A DNA stretch of 64,000 nucleotides, taken from the NCBI GenBank assembly GCA_963924555.1, contig OZ004591.1, forward strand, positions 1,116,001 through 1,180,000, in the 5' to 3' direction. The stretch comes from Crambe crambe. Its lineage: Eukaryota > Porifera > Demospongiae > Poecilosclerida > Crambeidae. This document shows positions 1 to 15,200 of this stretch, one piece after another. The translations under genes were made by a program, and so were the position numbers. The notes below the pieces were generated by a model. The model saw nothing but the letters and a program-made list of their open reading frames with translations, did no database searches and was not told the DNA's origin. Within the stretch, counting starts at the first letter, position 1; each line of letters starts with the position of its first letter.

Positions 1-200
1 TATGAATAGATAAGCAATGCTGCTAAAGTCTTAAGCCTTAAAATAGCCTTATTTGAATATATAAATGAAGATATTAGGGGGGTTTTTTTTTAGCTATCTA
101 CTGTCATATGGCTAATGTATTTGCCAGGATTTTGTTCATTTCAGCACTGGATAGATATGTAGTTAAGTTATCATTGCATTGCTATTGATTCTTCCTGCAG

Positions 201-3200
201 GTTCTCATGCGAGCTTTGCGAGACTTCAACCTTCCTAAGATCATCACTGAGGACGTGACTATCATCATGGGTCTTATCGGTGATCTCTTCCCTGCCCTCA
301 ACGTCCCACGTAAGAGAGACATGGAGTTTGAGGACTATGTGAAGAAAGCTGTTGTGGTAAGTCAGTGGGAAATTGTGTGGAGTACAGATTTTTTGATTTT
401 AGCAATTCAAAAGTCCACTAAAATTCCCCATGTCATAGCTACCGTACAGCATAGGAAATGTTGCCAGTATCAATCAATTTATGATGATTTACCCTGTAGG
501 AGCTGGGCTTGCAAGCTGAAGACCACTTTGTCCTGAAAGTCGTACAGCTGGAAGAACTTCGTCACGTCCGCCATTCCATCTTTGTCATTGGCAACGCAGG
601 CACGGGGAAGAGCAAGATCCTCAGATCGCTCAACAAAACCTACGCCCTGATGGGCTTGAAACCAATGTGGGTGGACCTCAACCCCAAGGCTGTCACCACC
701 TTTGAACTCTTTGGCTTCATCAACCCTGCCACCAGGGAGTGGAAGGACGGTGAGAAATAGATGACTGTAGAATTCTTTTCTTCTTCTTGACAACTAAATA
801 CAGTGAAGCTATAAAATAGGGTGAACTATATTAAAGCCCTGTTGAAGAGTCTTACCCCTAGTCTATTTGCATTCATCTTGCCCCTTGATCATTCACTACA
901 ACTGCTATAACTTTCTCAATTCTTAAAATTTCAAATACCAGCAGAGAGAGTGGATAATCAGCTCTCAGTTGATGCATTAAACTATAAATTTGGTCAAGAA
1001 TTGAGAAAGTTATAGCAGTTGTAGTGAATGATCAAGGGGCAAGGTGAATGCAAATTGACTTTACTGATTGTAAATAGTAGCTAGCTAGTAAGTTAGTTCA
1101 ATACTTCTTCTTGCAGGTTTGTTCTCTAGCATCATGAGAGACCTGTCCAACAACACGAGCGAGTCTCCAAAATGGATTGTACTGGATGGAGACATTGATA
1201 CCATGTGGATAGAGTCACTCAACACAGTCATGGACGACAACAAGGTGACAACGTACACTACAGGTCAAAGTGCACTCGGGTCACGGTGTACCACAGGTCA
1301 AAGTACACTGTGGGTCAAAGTGCACCACAGGTCAACAGCTCAGCAAAGCTTCATGTGACAATCACAAATAATTATTATATGGAATCCATGCAAATATAAT
1401 TATTTCCCAGACTTCCTCCACTAGCATTGACCATGTTATGCTTGTAGGTTCTCACGCTGGCCAGCAATGAACGAGTACCCCTCACTCCTTCAATGAGGTT
1501 GATGTTCGAGATTGGTCACTTGAAAACAGCTACTCCTGCCACTGTCTCCAGAGCAGGCATCCTCTTTGTCAACCCTTCGGATCTGGGCTGGAACCCGTGA
1601 GTTCAATATGATGTACCTTCTTAAAGTTTAAGACATGTGCACTATAGCTAATGCTGTCCTGCTGTGTCCTGTAGGTATGTTAACAGTTGGCTAGACAAAC
1701 GTGAAGTGGCATCAGAGAAGGCCAACTTGGGAATACTCTTCGAGAAATATGTGCCTCCTGTCCTAGAGGCCAATAAGGCTGGACGCTTCAAGAAGATCAC
1801 ACCAATTCAAGAAGTAAGTCTCAAGTCATTATAAATGGCTATATACACCCACCAGTGTATGAGTTAAGTATCATGGTCTGTAAACCTTCTTTATAGGTTA
1901 GTATGATCCAGACCCTTTGCTATCTTCTGGAGACACTTCTAACTCCAGAAAACACACCTCCAGACACTTCCAAAGACATTTATGAACTCTACTTCATCTT
2001 CGCGGCCATATGGGCCTTCGGTGGCTTCCTCTTCAAAGATGAAGTAAGCAAGTAACAGTAGCTTGCATACACTTTACCTTTATAATGCAGGAGTCCCACA
2101 GGAAGAACTAGTAGTTCTCAAGCATGCATGCTACAAAGTTTGGTCATATTATACTCTATCTAGAATATGTGATAAAAGACGCAAATATAGTAAGACCCCT
2201 TTTCTCAAGTACTATCACATATAATGGGAGTATATTTATCCATACAAAGAAACAACTGACTTTTTGTTCTTTCTTGATAGCTTGTGGATTATCGAGTGGA
2301 GTTTTCCAAGTGGTGGGTGACAGAGTTCAAGAACATCAAGATGCCCTCCAAGGGAACTGTTTTTGACTACTTCTTGGACCACGACACAAAGAAATGGTTA
2401 CCTTGGTCTGAAAAAGTACCAAGCTTTACCCTTGACCCCGAGATACCACTTCAGGTGAATCTGCTTTGTATTGTAGTAAAATATATAGGCTTCCTGAAAT
2501 CCAAAAACAAAAACAACAACAAAAACAACACCAAAACAACAACAAAAACGACAAAAACAACGACAAAAACAACACCAAAACAACAATAAACATACAAACA
2601 AAAAAAAACTCTACGATCAGAACACTTTTCTGTGTCTATTATAATAACTAGTTCAGCCTCTGAAATAAGGACACCTTCTAATCAGGACACCTTCTAATCA
2701 GGACACCTTCTAATCAGCACACCTTCTAAATAAGCACACTTTTTTTCTTATCCTGAAAGTGACAGTGTTAATTTTTTCTTCCATTGTTAATATAGGCTGT
2801 GCTAGTTCACAACACTGAGACAGTGTGTTTCAAGTACTTCCTTGATCTGCTGATGGCTAACAGACGACCTGTCATGCTGGTGGGAAACGCTGGCTGCGGT
2901 AAGACTGTCCTCATCAACGACAAGCTTGCAGGCTTGGATGGCGATGAATATCTTGTCACCACCATCCCTCTGAACTACTACACAAACTCACTCATGCTGC
3001 AGCAAGTCATGGAGAAGCCTTTGGAAAAGAAAGCTGGTCGAAATTTTGGTCCACCAGGAACAAAAAAACTTATCTATTTCATTGATGACATGAACATGCC
3101 TGAAGTGGATAAGTACGGCACGGTGCAGCCGCACACGCTGATCCGGCAGCACCTGGACTACTCCCACTGGTACGATCGGACCAAACAGACTCTCAAGGAA

Positions 3201-6200
3201 GTGCACAACGTGCAATATGTTGCCAGTATGAATCCAACTGCTGGGAGTTTCGCTATCAACACGAGACTCCAAAGGCACTTCAGGTAACTGAGAACCAGTC
3301 TAGTCGACAAATGCCACCCATTAAGCCATCAGGGATTGTAGCTACAGTTGTCTTGGAAATTCTATTTCCTTGGGCCCAATCACTTTCTGGCCATTGTTTG
3401 GGGAATGTGATTTATGAGTTTCTTTATAAGAAATACACAGAAGTGGTGCAAGAATGAGCAGCGGGACATGTGAGCTTCTTGCACACATTAGCACACATCT
3501 CATGATAACCCCAGCACCTAATCTTTAAATTCTATGCCTCTAATTTGTTTTGATTTACGTTGTTTTTTTCCTTGCTACTCAGTGTTTTTGCTGTCAGTTT
3601 TCCTGGTTTGGAATCACTCAAGACCATCTACCAGAATATTTTCAGTGGCCACGTTACCCAGGGAGGGTTCAGCACCCAGATACAGAGAAACACAGAGAAA
3701 CTGGTCAATGTCGCACTAGAACTGCACCAGAAGGTCACCACCACTTTCCTACCCACCGCCATCAAATTTCACTACATCTTCAACCTCAGGGACCTGTCAA
3801 ATATCTTCCAGGTGGGCTTCTAAGAAAATGGTTAAGTGTGTTTTTAATTTCATGATCTTAAAAATTGTACTAGCCATACTGATCATGTAAATCAATTGTA
3901 CTTATCACTCATTGGTTTTTAAAATTATAGGGAATATGTTTTACAACTGGGGACATGATTAAGACACCCATGGACGTCATACGCTTGTGGCTACATGAAT
4001 CAAGTCGTGTCTATGGCGACAAGCTCATTGAGAGGAAAGACATGGACACTTTCAAGAAGATGAAATTTGAGATAGCCAAGAGTGGATTTGAGGTTTGTGT
4101 TTAATAGCTAATGCCATTGTATTTAACAATAGTTTGCACTGACCTTGCAAATGTAACTTTAAGTGGGTACGTACTGATAAATCACGTCTCCAGTCCATAA
4201 CTTGTGACACAGCAAGATATAATCGCAACAGTTCCTCAACATGCTTTGTCCAAACTTCTGTCATGTTATAGACTATCTCCACACCACATGAATATGTGTG
4301 TGTAACTAATACAATTATGTAATGTTCCATTTTTTTTCAGGAGCTTGATGATGAGTTGCTGAAGGCTGAACCGCTTATCTACTGCCACTTTGCATCCGGC
4401 ATAGGTGACCCCAAGTACCTCCCCGTCCCCTCATGGGAAAGCTTGAAGAAGATCCTGGAGGAAGCTCTGGACTCTTACAACGAGCTCAACACCATGATGA
4501 ACTTGGTTCTCTTTGAAGATGCCATGATGCATGTGTAAGAGATAGAGCTATTGATTAAGCATTTCAAAATTCAGTGTTGTCTCCCTCTCCCCCCTCTCCC
4601 CTCTCTCTCCCCTTTTTCTCCTCTCCTCCTATCCCCCTCCCCCTCTCCTCCTCTCCCCTCCCCCTACCCCTCCCCCTCCCTCCCCTCCCACCCCCTCCCT
4701 CTCTCCCCTCCCCCTCCCTCTCTCCCTCCCCCTCTACCCCCTCCCTCTCCCCCCTCCCCCTCTACCCCTCCCTCTCTCCCCTCCCCCTCTACCCCTCCCT
4801 CTCTCCCCTCCCCCTCTATCCCCTCCCTCTCTCCCCTCCCCCTCTATCCCCTCCCTCTCTCCCCTCCCCCTCTACCCCCTCCCTCTCTCCCTCCCCCTCT
4901 ACCCCCTCCCTCTCTCCCCTCCCCCTCTACCCCCTCCTCCCCCCTCCTCTATTCTGGTGCCAAAAGGAGTTTATTTTTTTAAAATTGTCCAATCACAGAT
5001 GCCGAATCAACCGTATTCTGGAATCCCCACGAGGGAACGCCTTGTTAGTGGGCGTGGGAGGGAGCGGGAAACAGAGCTTGACAAGACTAGCCTCGTACGT
5101 CAGTAATCTTGAAGTCTTCCAAATTCAGCTCAGGAAAGGTTACTCCATTGGAGATCTAAAGGTGAGTCATTATTGCAGGCAGTAGAGCTATAGATCTTCA
5201 ACTCTCAAAGCACTAAGACTGCATGAAGCCACTCATTAAAAACTGCTAAGTTATTTATAATCTCCATTATCACTGTATTCATCTATAGATCTTCTACTCT
5301 CAAAGCACTAAGACTGCATTAACTTTATGGAAACCACAGAAACCATGCACTCATTCAACTGTTATGCACATAACTATAATCATTATCACTGTAGGCCGAT
5401 CTCGCTCAACTCTACATCAAGGCTGGACTCAAAAATATGGGCATGGTGTTCCTCCTCACCGATGCTCAGGTGCCAGACGAAAAGTTCCTTGTGGTCATCA
5501 ACGACTTGCTAGCTTCTGGGGAGATCCCTGCCTTATTTGCTGATGACGAGTTAGAGAATGTTATCAATGGCATCCGAAACGAAGTTAAAGGTGCTGGTTT
5601 GCAAGATACGAAAGAAAACTGTTGGTCTTTCTTCATTGATCGAGTGAGGAGACAGCTGAAGGTGGTGTTGTGCTTCTCCCCCGTCGGTTCCACTCTGAGA
5701 GTCCGTGCTCGCAAGTTTCCAGCCATCGTCAACTGCACCAGCATTGACTGGTTCCATGAATGGCCCGAGGAAGCTTTGCGTTCTGTGTCTTATCGCTTCC
5801 TGTGCGAGGCAGAGTCAGAACTTCTCACTGTGAGTCAAAATGATAAGCATTATTGTACTTGCTTACCTTATGGGCCAGTCTTAGGGTCTTAAGATTAATT
5901 CCACTGCACCATGTTCCTATCCCTATTAATGTTCCAACAACAACTGACTTCCCTAAAAAACTTTCCCAACCTTCCCTGTTGAGACCACTCATGTCCCAGC
6001 AGCATCTAATCTTCAAGTTATTTTCAAGTGATTACCTACTGGGTGGTGTGATTGGTGAAGTTTTAGAGATCACAGTGCAAATTTTTCATTCGGGCTTGAG
6101 AACAAGCTATGTAGAGCTTTAAGGAGTAGCAGAACTTCCACAGAATTCAGTGAATTTCTGTACAATTATGGGTTTTATTTTTCTCCTCAGCCCGAGCTCT

Positions 6201-9200
6201 GCACTTCAATCAGCAGGTTCATGGCCTTCGCTCACACTAGCGTGAATGAAATGAGCAAGCTCTACCTCACTAATGAGAGACGTTACAACTATACCACTCC
6301 AAAAAGCTTCCTGGAATTGGTAAGTCTGTAAAATATGGTATTGTGTCTTCCTTATGACCTCTTTCTTCTTACCTTCCTTTCTGCCTCCCTTTCCTACTCC
6401 TCTTCTTCCTGTCCCTTCCTTTTCTGTTCCTCCTCTTCTTGTCCCTCCCTTTCCTACTCCTCCTCTTCCTGTCCCTCCCTTTCCTACTCCTCCTCTTCCT
6501 CTCCCTCCCTTTCCTATAAAGATTGCTCTGTACTGCAACGTGTTGGGTCGCAAGCACTCTGAACTGGTGGCCATGATGGAGCGTCTTGAAGGAGGTCTGG
6601 AGAAACTCAAGAGCACTGCCTCCCAAGTCGATGACCTCAAGGAAAAACTAGCAGCACAAGAGGTATTGTAACCATATCTTCATGACCTTCTAGTCTGATA
6701 GAATAAGTGATCAAGGATTCCACACTTTATCCCCAGATTGAGTTGAAACAGAAGAATGATGATGCTGATGCTCTCATTGAGAGGGTAGGAATCGAACAGG
6801 AAAAAGTTGGAGCAGAAAAGGAGATTGCTGACAAAGAAGAAAAGAAAGTGGCCAAAATTAATATCGATGTAACGAAAAAGCAGCAGGACTGTGAGAGAGA
6901 CTTGGCCAAGGCTGAGCCTGCACTCAAAGCTGCTTCTGAAGCACTGAACACTCTCAACAAAGCTAACCTCACTGAGCTCAAGTCCTTCGGGAAACCTCCA
7001 CCAGCAGTAGTGAACGTCATGGCAGCTGTGATGGTATTACGTGCTCCAGCAAACAAGATACCAAAGGATAGAAGCTGGAATGCATCAAAGGTCATGATGG
7101 CCAAGGTGGACCAGTTCCTGGATTCTCTGATCAACTTTGATAAGGAGAATATCCATGACTCCAACCTTGTGGCTATCAGGCCATACCTCGACGATAAAGA
7201 ATTTGATGCAGACTTCATTCGTGGAAAATCTCTAGCAGCAGCTGGTTTGTGTGCTTGGGCTGTCAATATAGTCACTTTCTATGAAGTGTTCTGTGATGTG
7301 GAGCCAAAGAGGTTGGCTCTTGCTGCAGCCAACGCAGAACTGTCTGCTGCCAAAGAGAAACTCACAAAAATTAAAGCCAAGATTAAGGTGATGATTTATC
7401 ATGTATTAGTGGGCACAAGGCCAGAAATACTGGTCTGACACTGGATATCTTCCCCATTATTTTTTTCTGACCTTTCTCCAGTCAAACTCCTATCACAGCT
7501 ATAGCTAGGACTATTATGTACGTCCGGATAATCCCCCATTCGTGCCTGGTCCATTGTTACTGGTCAAATTCCTATAGATCATCAGGTGCTACCTTATTTC
7601 AAGGACAATAGACCATGTGGAGGCCTCCTTGGTCAGATATCCAAACGAGTACATAATTTGATAGGGTATTTCCTGAAGTGAACTAGCAGGCAAAGGGACC
7701 AGTGAATCCAAACTTTGCCTATGAACCAATCATGTCTAGCTCTGAACCTATTCCATCAATGCACTTTAGGAATTGGATGATAACTTGGCCGAGCTGACTG
7801 CGGAGTTTGAGAAGGCCACTGCTGCCAAGCTAAAGTGTCAGCAAGAAGCTGAGTCCACTGCCACAACCATCTCCCTAGCCAACAGGCTTGTGAATGGGCT
7901 AGCTTCAGAGAAGGTGAGGTGGGCAGAATCCGTGAAAGCCATGAAGAATGATGAAAAAATGCTTGGTAAGTTCCAGAAAAAAACTAGCTTTCAATAAATC
8001 ACTGATTCATTTACTCCAGCTGGTGATATTTTGCTGACTGCGGCATATTTGTCGTACGTAGGGTGTTTCAGTCGTAACTATCGTGTGGACCTCATCAACA
8101 ACAAATGGATGCCATTCCTAAAAACACTTGACGTACGTATGTACTGTTGGTCCACTAAAGGGGTGATCAAGAACACGTACACAGGGCTAGAACTAGGGCT
8201 AGGGCTAGGGCTAGGTGCTAACTTGGTACTTAGCATTTATCTTTTTAAAAGTCAAACAACAGAGGAGAAATATCGAGTGCGTATCAGATAACATGTGCTG
8301 TATTGTTTGATCAATAGCCACCTATTCCTATAACAGAAGATCTGGACATGCTAAATCTGCTGACAGATTCTGCCCAGGTTGCCCGCTGGAGCAACGAAAA
8401 CCTTCCAAGTGACCGCACCTCCATTGAGAATGCCATGATCCTCACAAATGCTGAGCGCTGGCCCCTGATGATTGACCCGCAGCTCCAGGGCGTCAAGTGG
8501 ATCAAGACCCGAGAAGGATCGGACCTGAAGATCGTGAGATTAGGACAGAAGGGGTACCTGGATGCAATAGAGAGGGCAGTAGCTAATGGCGACTGTCTAC
8601 TTCTGGAGAACATAGGGGAAAGCATAGACCCCGTGTTGGACTCACTCATAGGACGACTCACCATCAAGAAAGGAAGGTACAGTATAGAAAGATATGACTT
8701 TACATTAAGCAATTTCTTTATAAAGAAACAGAATGTATAATTGAAGGTAGAATCATTCAAGAGAGAGATATATGACTTTATATTAAGCCTTATAAAATGG
8801 TTTCTTTATAAAGAAACAGTAATAAGATTATTCTTTTATTGGGTGAGTCCACTCTGGAACTCTATCAAGTCCTTGCCTCAGGGACTTTGGGGGTAGGACC
8901 ATTATGGTGTACATTGTCCCAGGTACATTAAGATGGGTGACAAGGAGGTGGAGTACCATCCCAAGTTCCGCATGATCATCCAAACGAAGCTAGCCAATCC
9001 CCACTACAAGCCTGAGATCCAAGCCCAGGCCACTCTCATCAACTTCACTGTCACCAAGGACGGACTGGAGGACCAGCTGCTAGCAGAAGTGGTTGCCAAG
9101 GAAAGACCAGATCTTGAGAAAACAAAGGTACAAACTGTGCTTACAACTTAGAGCATAAATCAACAGTCAAAATTTAGGGTAGCTAGCTAATCAGATAAGT

Positions 9201-12200
9201 TGATTTAATCGTGACTGAGTGAAACTACAGAAGACTGTGTCATGAGATCTGACATTCAACAATGAGTGATATTTAGTGCTCTGTTTCATAATATAAATGC
9301 TTTATTCAGATTCTCTTGACATTTTGAAGCTTATTGTTAATTCATTCTTCATTTCTTAGTCTGATCTCACTCGTCAACAAAATGAATTCAAGATCAAGCT
9401 CAAGGAATTGGAAGACTCCCTCCTCTCCCGACTCTCCTCTGCTGGAGGAAATTTCCTGGGAGACACTGCTCTGGTGGAAAACCTAGAGACCACCAAGAAG
9501 ACAGCCACGGATATCGAGAAGAAAGTCATAGAGGCTAAGAACACAGAGAAGAAGATCAACGAAGCTCGGGAGAACTACAGACCTGCAGCAGCCAGGGCTT
9601 CTCTCCTCTACTTCATCTTGAATGACTTAGAAAAAATCAACCCTCTCTACCAGTTCTCCCTCAAGGTACGGTATAAAGTGGCTAATACATTGTACAATAT
9701 AGGAAAGTGTATTTACTTCCAAATAGTGAGCGTTGTTTTATCCCATTCTTTGAAGAAGAAAAAATAACTTATGCCCTCATCATAAGTAGCTTATAGTGAA
9801 AAGTGATTACTGCCTATCAAGGAGGAATGTGTGCTGTTGGGACAGAGACATGGTAGAGTGAAGAGGTGATCTCCTTACAGGATGGTCTAATTAGACAGGG
9901 CTGGAATTGGTGCTGGGTGGTGGGGTGGGTGTGTGTGGTGGGTGGTGTGTAATGAACGAACTATGTACCTGTCCCTGTAGGCTTTCAGTGTTGTCTTCCA
10001 GAATGCAATAGACAGAGCCGAGGAAGCCGATGATGTGAAGAAGAGAGTCGTGAACTTGATTGACAGCATCACTTACTTGGTCTTCATGTACACCAGCCGT
10101 GGTCTCTTCGAGAAGGACAAGCTGATATTCACCTCCCAAGTGACATTTCAGGTGCAGTAACTACCATAATCATTAGAGCATAGATAATATAGTACTGCCG
10201 TGGATGTGAAACGCATGCGTATACGAATGATATACGGTGATTTATAGAAACCGTCATTGCAACGCTTGACAACGGTCGTGTTGGCTGCATTGCGGATGTG
10301 TTTTGTTGTTTTGACCGTTCCTTTTCCCCACCTTTGCATATTTAGTGTACGGAAATTAGCAGTGATGTATCGGGTAAGTAATTGCTAGCTATTTTATTGG
10401 TAAAATTTGTATTAAACGCTTGGAAAAGGTGCTATAATTTGTCTACTGTAGTAGAAACAACTTTGTGTGAGATTATTTTCCAGCAGCACAATTTATGCAC
10501 TGAAAAGATTTTCTCTGTACCTTCAAGATACTTTTATATATTGGGAGAATGTGAAAGTAGAACCACATGCATATATATATGTTCATAAATAGATAATTTA
10601 TGCTGTAAAAGGTCTCCTACTTTGTGTGAGATTTTCTCTAACACTGTTTGCAAGAATTGCTAGAACTTATTATGTACATACAGTCTGTGAACTAGTACAC
10701 CGGGAGAATGTGAAAGTTTATTTGAATAAGCTTTGTAGAATAAGTTTTAGAGGTATACACATTTGGTTTAGCTACATAATTCTGGAAATTATTGTGAGTA
10801 TGAGTATATTGCCCCGGGCTAAAGTAGCTATAAAAGGTTGTTAAAACTTTATCACTATATATATATTGTTGTAAACAGTAATAATTATGGAAGCAATACC
10901 ATCACAATATCACAAAAAGCGAAGGAAAGGGGCTCGGTCCAAGATAGACCGAAGGAAAAATTGTGATAGGCTTCGGTCACAAGCTGGCAAAACCAATCCA
11001 CCCACAAATTTCTTACCAACTTCCCTACCTAACCAGTGGCAAGTGCATGCTGATGAGAGCAGCACAGAATATTACAAGATCATGCATGACACAACGATCC
11101 AAGTGGGTCCATCAGTGATCATCAGACAAGATTGTTCTTGGGATGTCTTTCTCTATAAAAGGAAAATAAGTCAAACCAGTCCAGCACTTTCCAGATTTCC
11201 TCCACTTTTGACTTCCTCTGATACAGTTATAGACCTGATCCACTCTGTAGATGAATTAACTATTTGTCCAGGAAATCCTGAGGAAAAATTTATCAATGTA
11301 TGCAAAAAGAAGGGAGGAAGTGTGAAAGGAAAGAGAGGATTTGGTCCAACAGTTGGCTACATTGACAACACTCAAACCTGCACTGTACGCAGTACTAACT
11401 GTGACATTATATCCACAAATACTATGAGATGTAAGTCATGTAGCTCCCTTCGAAGTACGCTGAAATCTTCCATATCTCGTCAAAAAGATGAGAATAATGA
11501 GGATTGCACGGCAGCAGACAGTCACACCACATACTCTAACCTTTCATCCGAACAGAAAGACACGAGACTGAGAAATCTCCATCTTTCTCTCAAATCGGCC
11601 AGACAACAGAACACAGTTTTGAAAGCCAAAATTGCTGGACTCATCCAAGATCAAGCTGTTCCACTTCAGGCAGAAGATGCTACTGATATTGGTGCAATTA
11701 TGAGGGATGTTCAACCACTAGTGGAGGCAAATTTTCCATCCAACACACCACAAAGAATCTTTTGGGAACAGCAAGTGCTATACAATGGCCTTAAAGATAA
11801 GAGGCAAATGAGGTGGCATCCTCTTTTGGTCAGGTTTGCACTCAACTTGAAATACCTCTCCACTTCAGCTTACAAAGCCATGCGTCAGAGTGGTATCATT
11901 AGCCTTCCTAGCGAACGAACATTATCTGATTATACACACTGGTCCACACCCCATAATGGAGTTCAGTTAGAATTCATAGAGGAATTCATCAGAATGCTGG
12001 ATACTGCACCTTGCAACCAAAACCACTGCACACTATCAATGGATGAAATGAAAATAAAGAGTGGATTGGTCTTCAACAAGCATAGTGGAATGTTAGTAGG
12101 CTTCATTGATTTAGGTAGGGCAAATCATGACATAGAATTGCTGGTTAGTGGAAAGAACGTTGGAAAACAACTTGCTGACCATGTCTTTGTTTTCATGGCA

Positions 12201-15200
12201 AGATCAGTCTTCAAGCCATCGTTGTCGATGCCAATAGCTCATTATTTCAGTTTGAATCTCAAAGGTATACCTATATTCTTGACTCATACAGCTATACAGC
12301 TATAATGATTTCACATGCATGCATAATTATGTTATCTTAAATTGTTTTGTGAATGAAATACCAGGTGAGAGGATATTTCCATTGGTATGGGAGGCCATTG
12401 AAGCACTTGAACTGTATAATATCCCAGTCGTATCATTGACCAGTGATGGGGCCAAATCAAATCGAAGATTTTATCGCATGTGTCAGAAAAGAAAGACTGA
12501 TTTGCCATTCAAATCCATCAACCCGTACAGAGATGGTCATGGATTGTACTTCTTCTGTGATGTGCCACACCTCCTGAAAACAACCCGGAATTGTTTTAGC
12601 AATTCTTTCTCTCATTCCTGTAGTAGAAAGATGCAAGTGAGTAACGTACATGGATAATATAAATCTTATCATTATTTTATCAACTTATAGAAAAATGGAC
12701 AGGACATTTCATGGAAATCAATCGAGCACCTCTACCTTAGTGAAAATACCACAAACACACCAGGTGTTAGGATATGTTCAAAACTTACAAGAGACCATGT
12801 GTGGTTAACATCATATACAAGAATGAGGGTTTACTTGGCAGCCCAAGTTAGTTGATAACAATTGCAATTATTATAACTATTATAATTAATTGCTATAATA
12901 GGTGATGAGTGAAAGCGTAGCATGTGCATTGGAGATGATTAGCAGGGAGAAAACTAGGGAAACGCGAAAGTTTATTAGGATGATTGATATATTCTTTGAT
13001 TGTCTGAATGTTAGGGGTCCTAAAGTGGCTCTATTGAAAAGGAAGGACAATTTAAAGCCGTATACTAGCCCTATAGATGAGAGATTTAAGGTATAGTAAA
13101 AATATATATAACTCAATATTGAATGTACAGATTCAATTCTTAATAGTGGCTGAAAGAAGATTTTATTGCTTACTTGAATGAATGGGAGAATGGGGTCAAA
13201 ACCTTGCCTCTAAGTAAAAAAGAACAACAGAGACGATGTTTGAGTAGAGAAACATTGGAAGGAATGAAGATTACCAGTAAGATTATGAGTGTAATCCATG
13301 TAGCTATAATAATTATATCATCATTATTATAATGTATAGTCAGTTCATTTACTGAATTGGGGCCTCAATTGTTGCAATTGGATGGAGTGAAATACTTGCT
13401 GAGTGAAGTTTTTTCTCAGGACCCACTCGAAAGGTATTTCAGCAGGCAGCGTCATCGAGGTGGAAGCTGTGACAATCCGACTGCTTACCTCATCCCATAT
13501 AATGCATCAACCCTAGTGCAGCAGAAATCAATCTACAGTGACCTAAAAACAATGAATGTGCAAAAGGAAGATGAGAAAGATATCCAGTCGGTCTCTGAAC
13601 CACTTCGAAAAAGGTCAAGAAAATCCTGACAATTCGACCTTTACTTGGCAAATTATACATCAGCATTTTACAATGATTGGTGCATGGCTGATACATCAGG
13701 GGTGGATCCAGGAACTTGAAAAGGGGGGGGGGCACGATGCCCATGTGCCCGTAAGACCACTGCCCACTGCCAGGGTTCCATTGAGGAAATTTTAATTTGG
13801 GGTTGAAGGTAGGCTACACAGCACGCTATTTAGGAGGGACTGGGGCCTGGGACAATTTTGAGTTTTTGATTGCAATTTGAGAGGCAAAAACAAGACAAGA
13901 CAAGTCAGTTATATGCATCAGTATTATTATGCTACTAATATTTATGAACATAATTGAAATGAGAGGGGGGCCACCCCTGTACATTTATTACATAGCTGGA
14001 TGAACACACACAAACAAACATTATACGGAATAACATAGCTATACAAACAAGGCAGTTTATGTGTCCTTTGTTTCTGGCTTCAGAGTTTTCCTTGTACCTT
14101 TTTTGTATTTATTAACTTCAAATTGCATTGTCCAAGTTTTTGCAAATGAAAAACCACGTATAGTTACCCAAAGATGTGCAATATCTTTCAATAACTCGAT
14201 ACTATACTGCTCGTACTTGATGGGAATGCTGTCAGCAATACCTTCCCAGCATCTCAGAATTGCCTGATCCGACAGTACAAGTTCGCTGATAAGTGAATAA
14301 AGATTTTCTTCAGCTGCATAATTTGTTGTTTGAAGTTCTTGTCTGACAATCATTTCTATTGACTCAATCAAATTGTATACATCCTCGTTCACATGGTAGA
14401 GACGACCACGATCGATCAGTTCAGACCACTGTGAACTGTAGTCGGATAAAGTGCATGGCAAGCCAGGCTGTTGCTCAGCTTTCATCTTCTCCAGTACATT
14501 GATGAACAGATGTCTTTTTTTCCTGCTATCGGGATTCTTTGTATTCTTCTTAGCCTTTTTTAGGAGTTTAACAGCAACATACCCTGCCATGTACCTTATG
14601 GCATTACTCTCAGTTGCTGTTAATGGTTTTAAAAATTCGCTTCTGGTGCGTGCATGCATGTGGTGTCTTGCCTCAGCCTCATTTCTTATTATTTTTTTCA
14701 ATATTCTGTCGAGCATCACCTGCAATGCAAGATTTTTCTCACCAAGGTATTGTGGGGGGAAATGATGTGTGAAGTTAGACCAGGCTTGGGTTACAGGCTT
14801 GCTACATCGCACTAGATGGAATGCCGACCATATGGAGGCCTGCACAGCAGATGGTAACTTGTGTCGCTTTGCAGCAGTAATACAGCTATATACCTCTGTT
14901 AGCAGCTTGACAGCAACTGTGGTTGTATGTTCCACATCAATCTTTTTAATATGATGCAGCAGTCCACTAAGATACTGTCCTCTTGGAGACCGTCTGATGA
15001 GTTCCTCATCACAAATGGATGATGCAATTATGATGAAGAACTCAGTGTAGCCAGATCCTCCTAAAGCTGTCTCACTGATAGCAGTTGCTAGGGCCTATGA
15101 TTGTATAGAAGCAAAGTCTTAACTAACTAGCTATTATGTATGTCTATAATTATCTATACAGACTGACTCGTTAGCTATTTACAGTTACAAAACAAGCATT

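Noticed and set aside
4551..5185. Long Pro/Ser/Leu-rich open frames of 143 and 203 codons
   Set aside because: They translate the pyrimidine simple repeat at 4571-4960. The real AAA4 exon starts at the acceptor 4998 in a frame fixed by the preceding exon.
6727..7275. 182-codon minus-strand open frame
   Set aside because: Antisense shadow of the dynein stalk exon 6737-7387.
8185..8216. Telomere-like (GGGCTA)n run
   Set aside because: Only about four units, inside a dynein intron, and not the animal TTAGGG repeat.
8311..8760. 149-codon minus-strand open frame
   Set aside because: Antisense shadow of the dynein exon 8318-8676.
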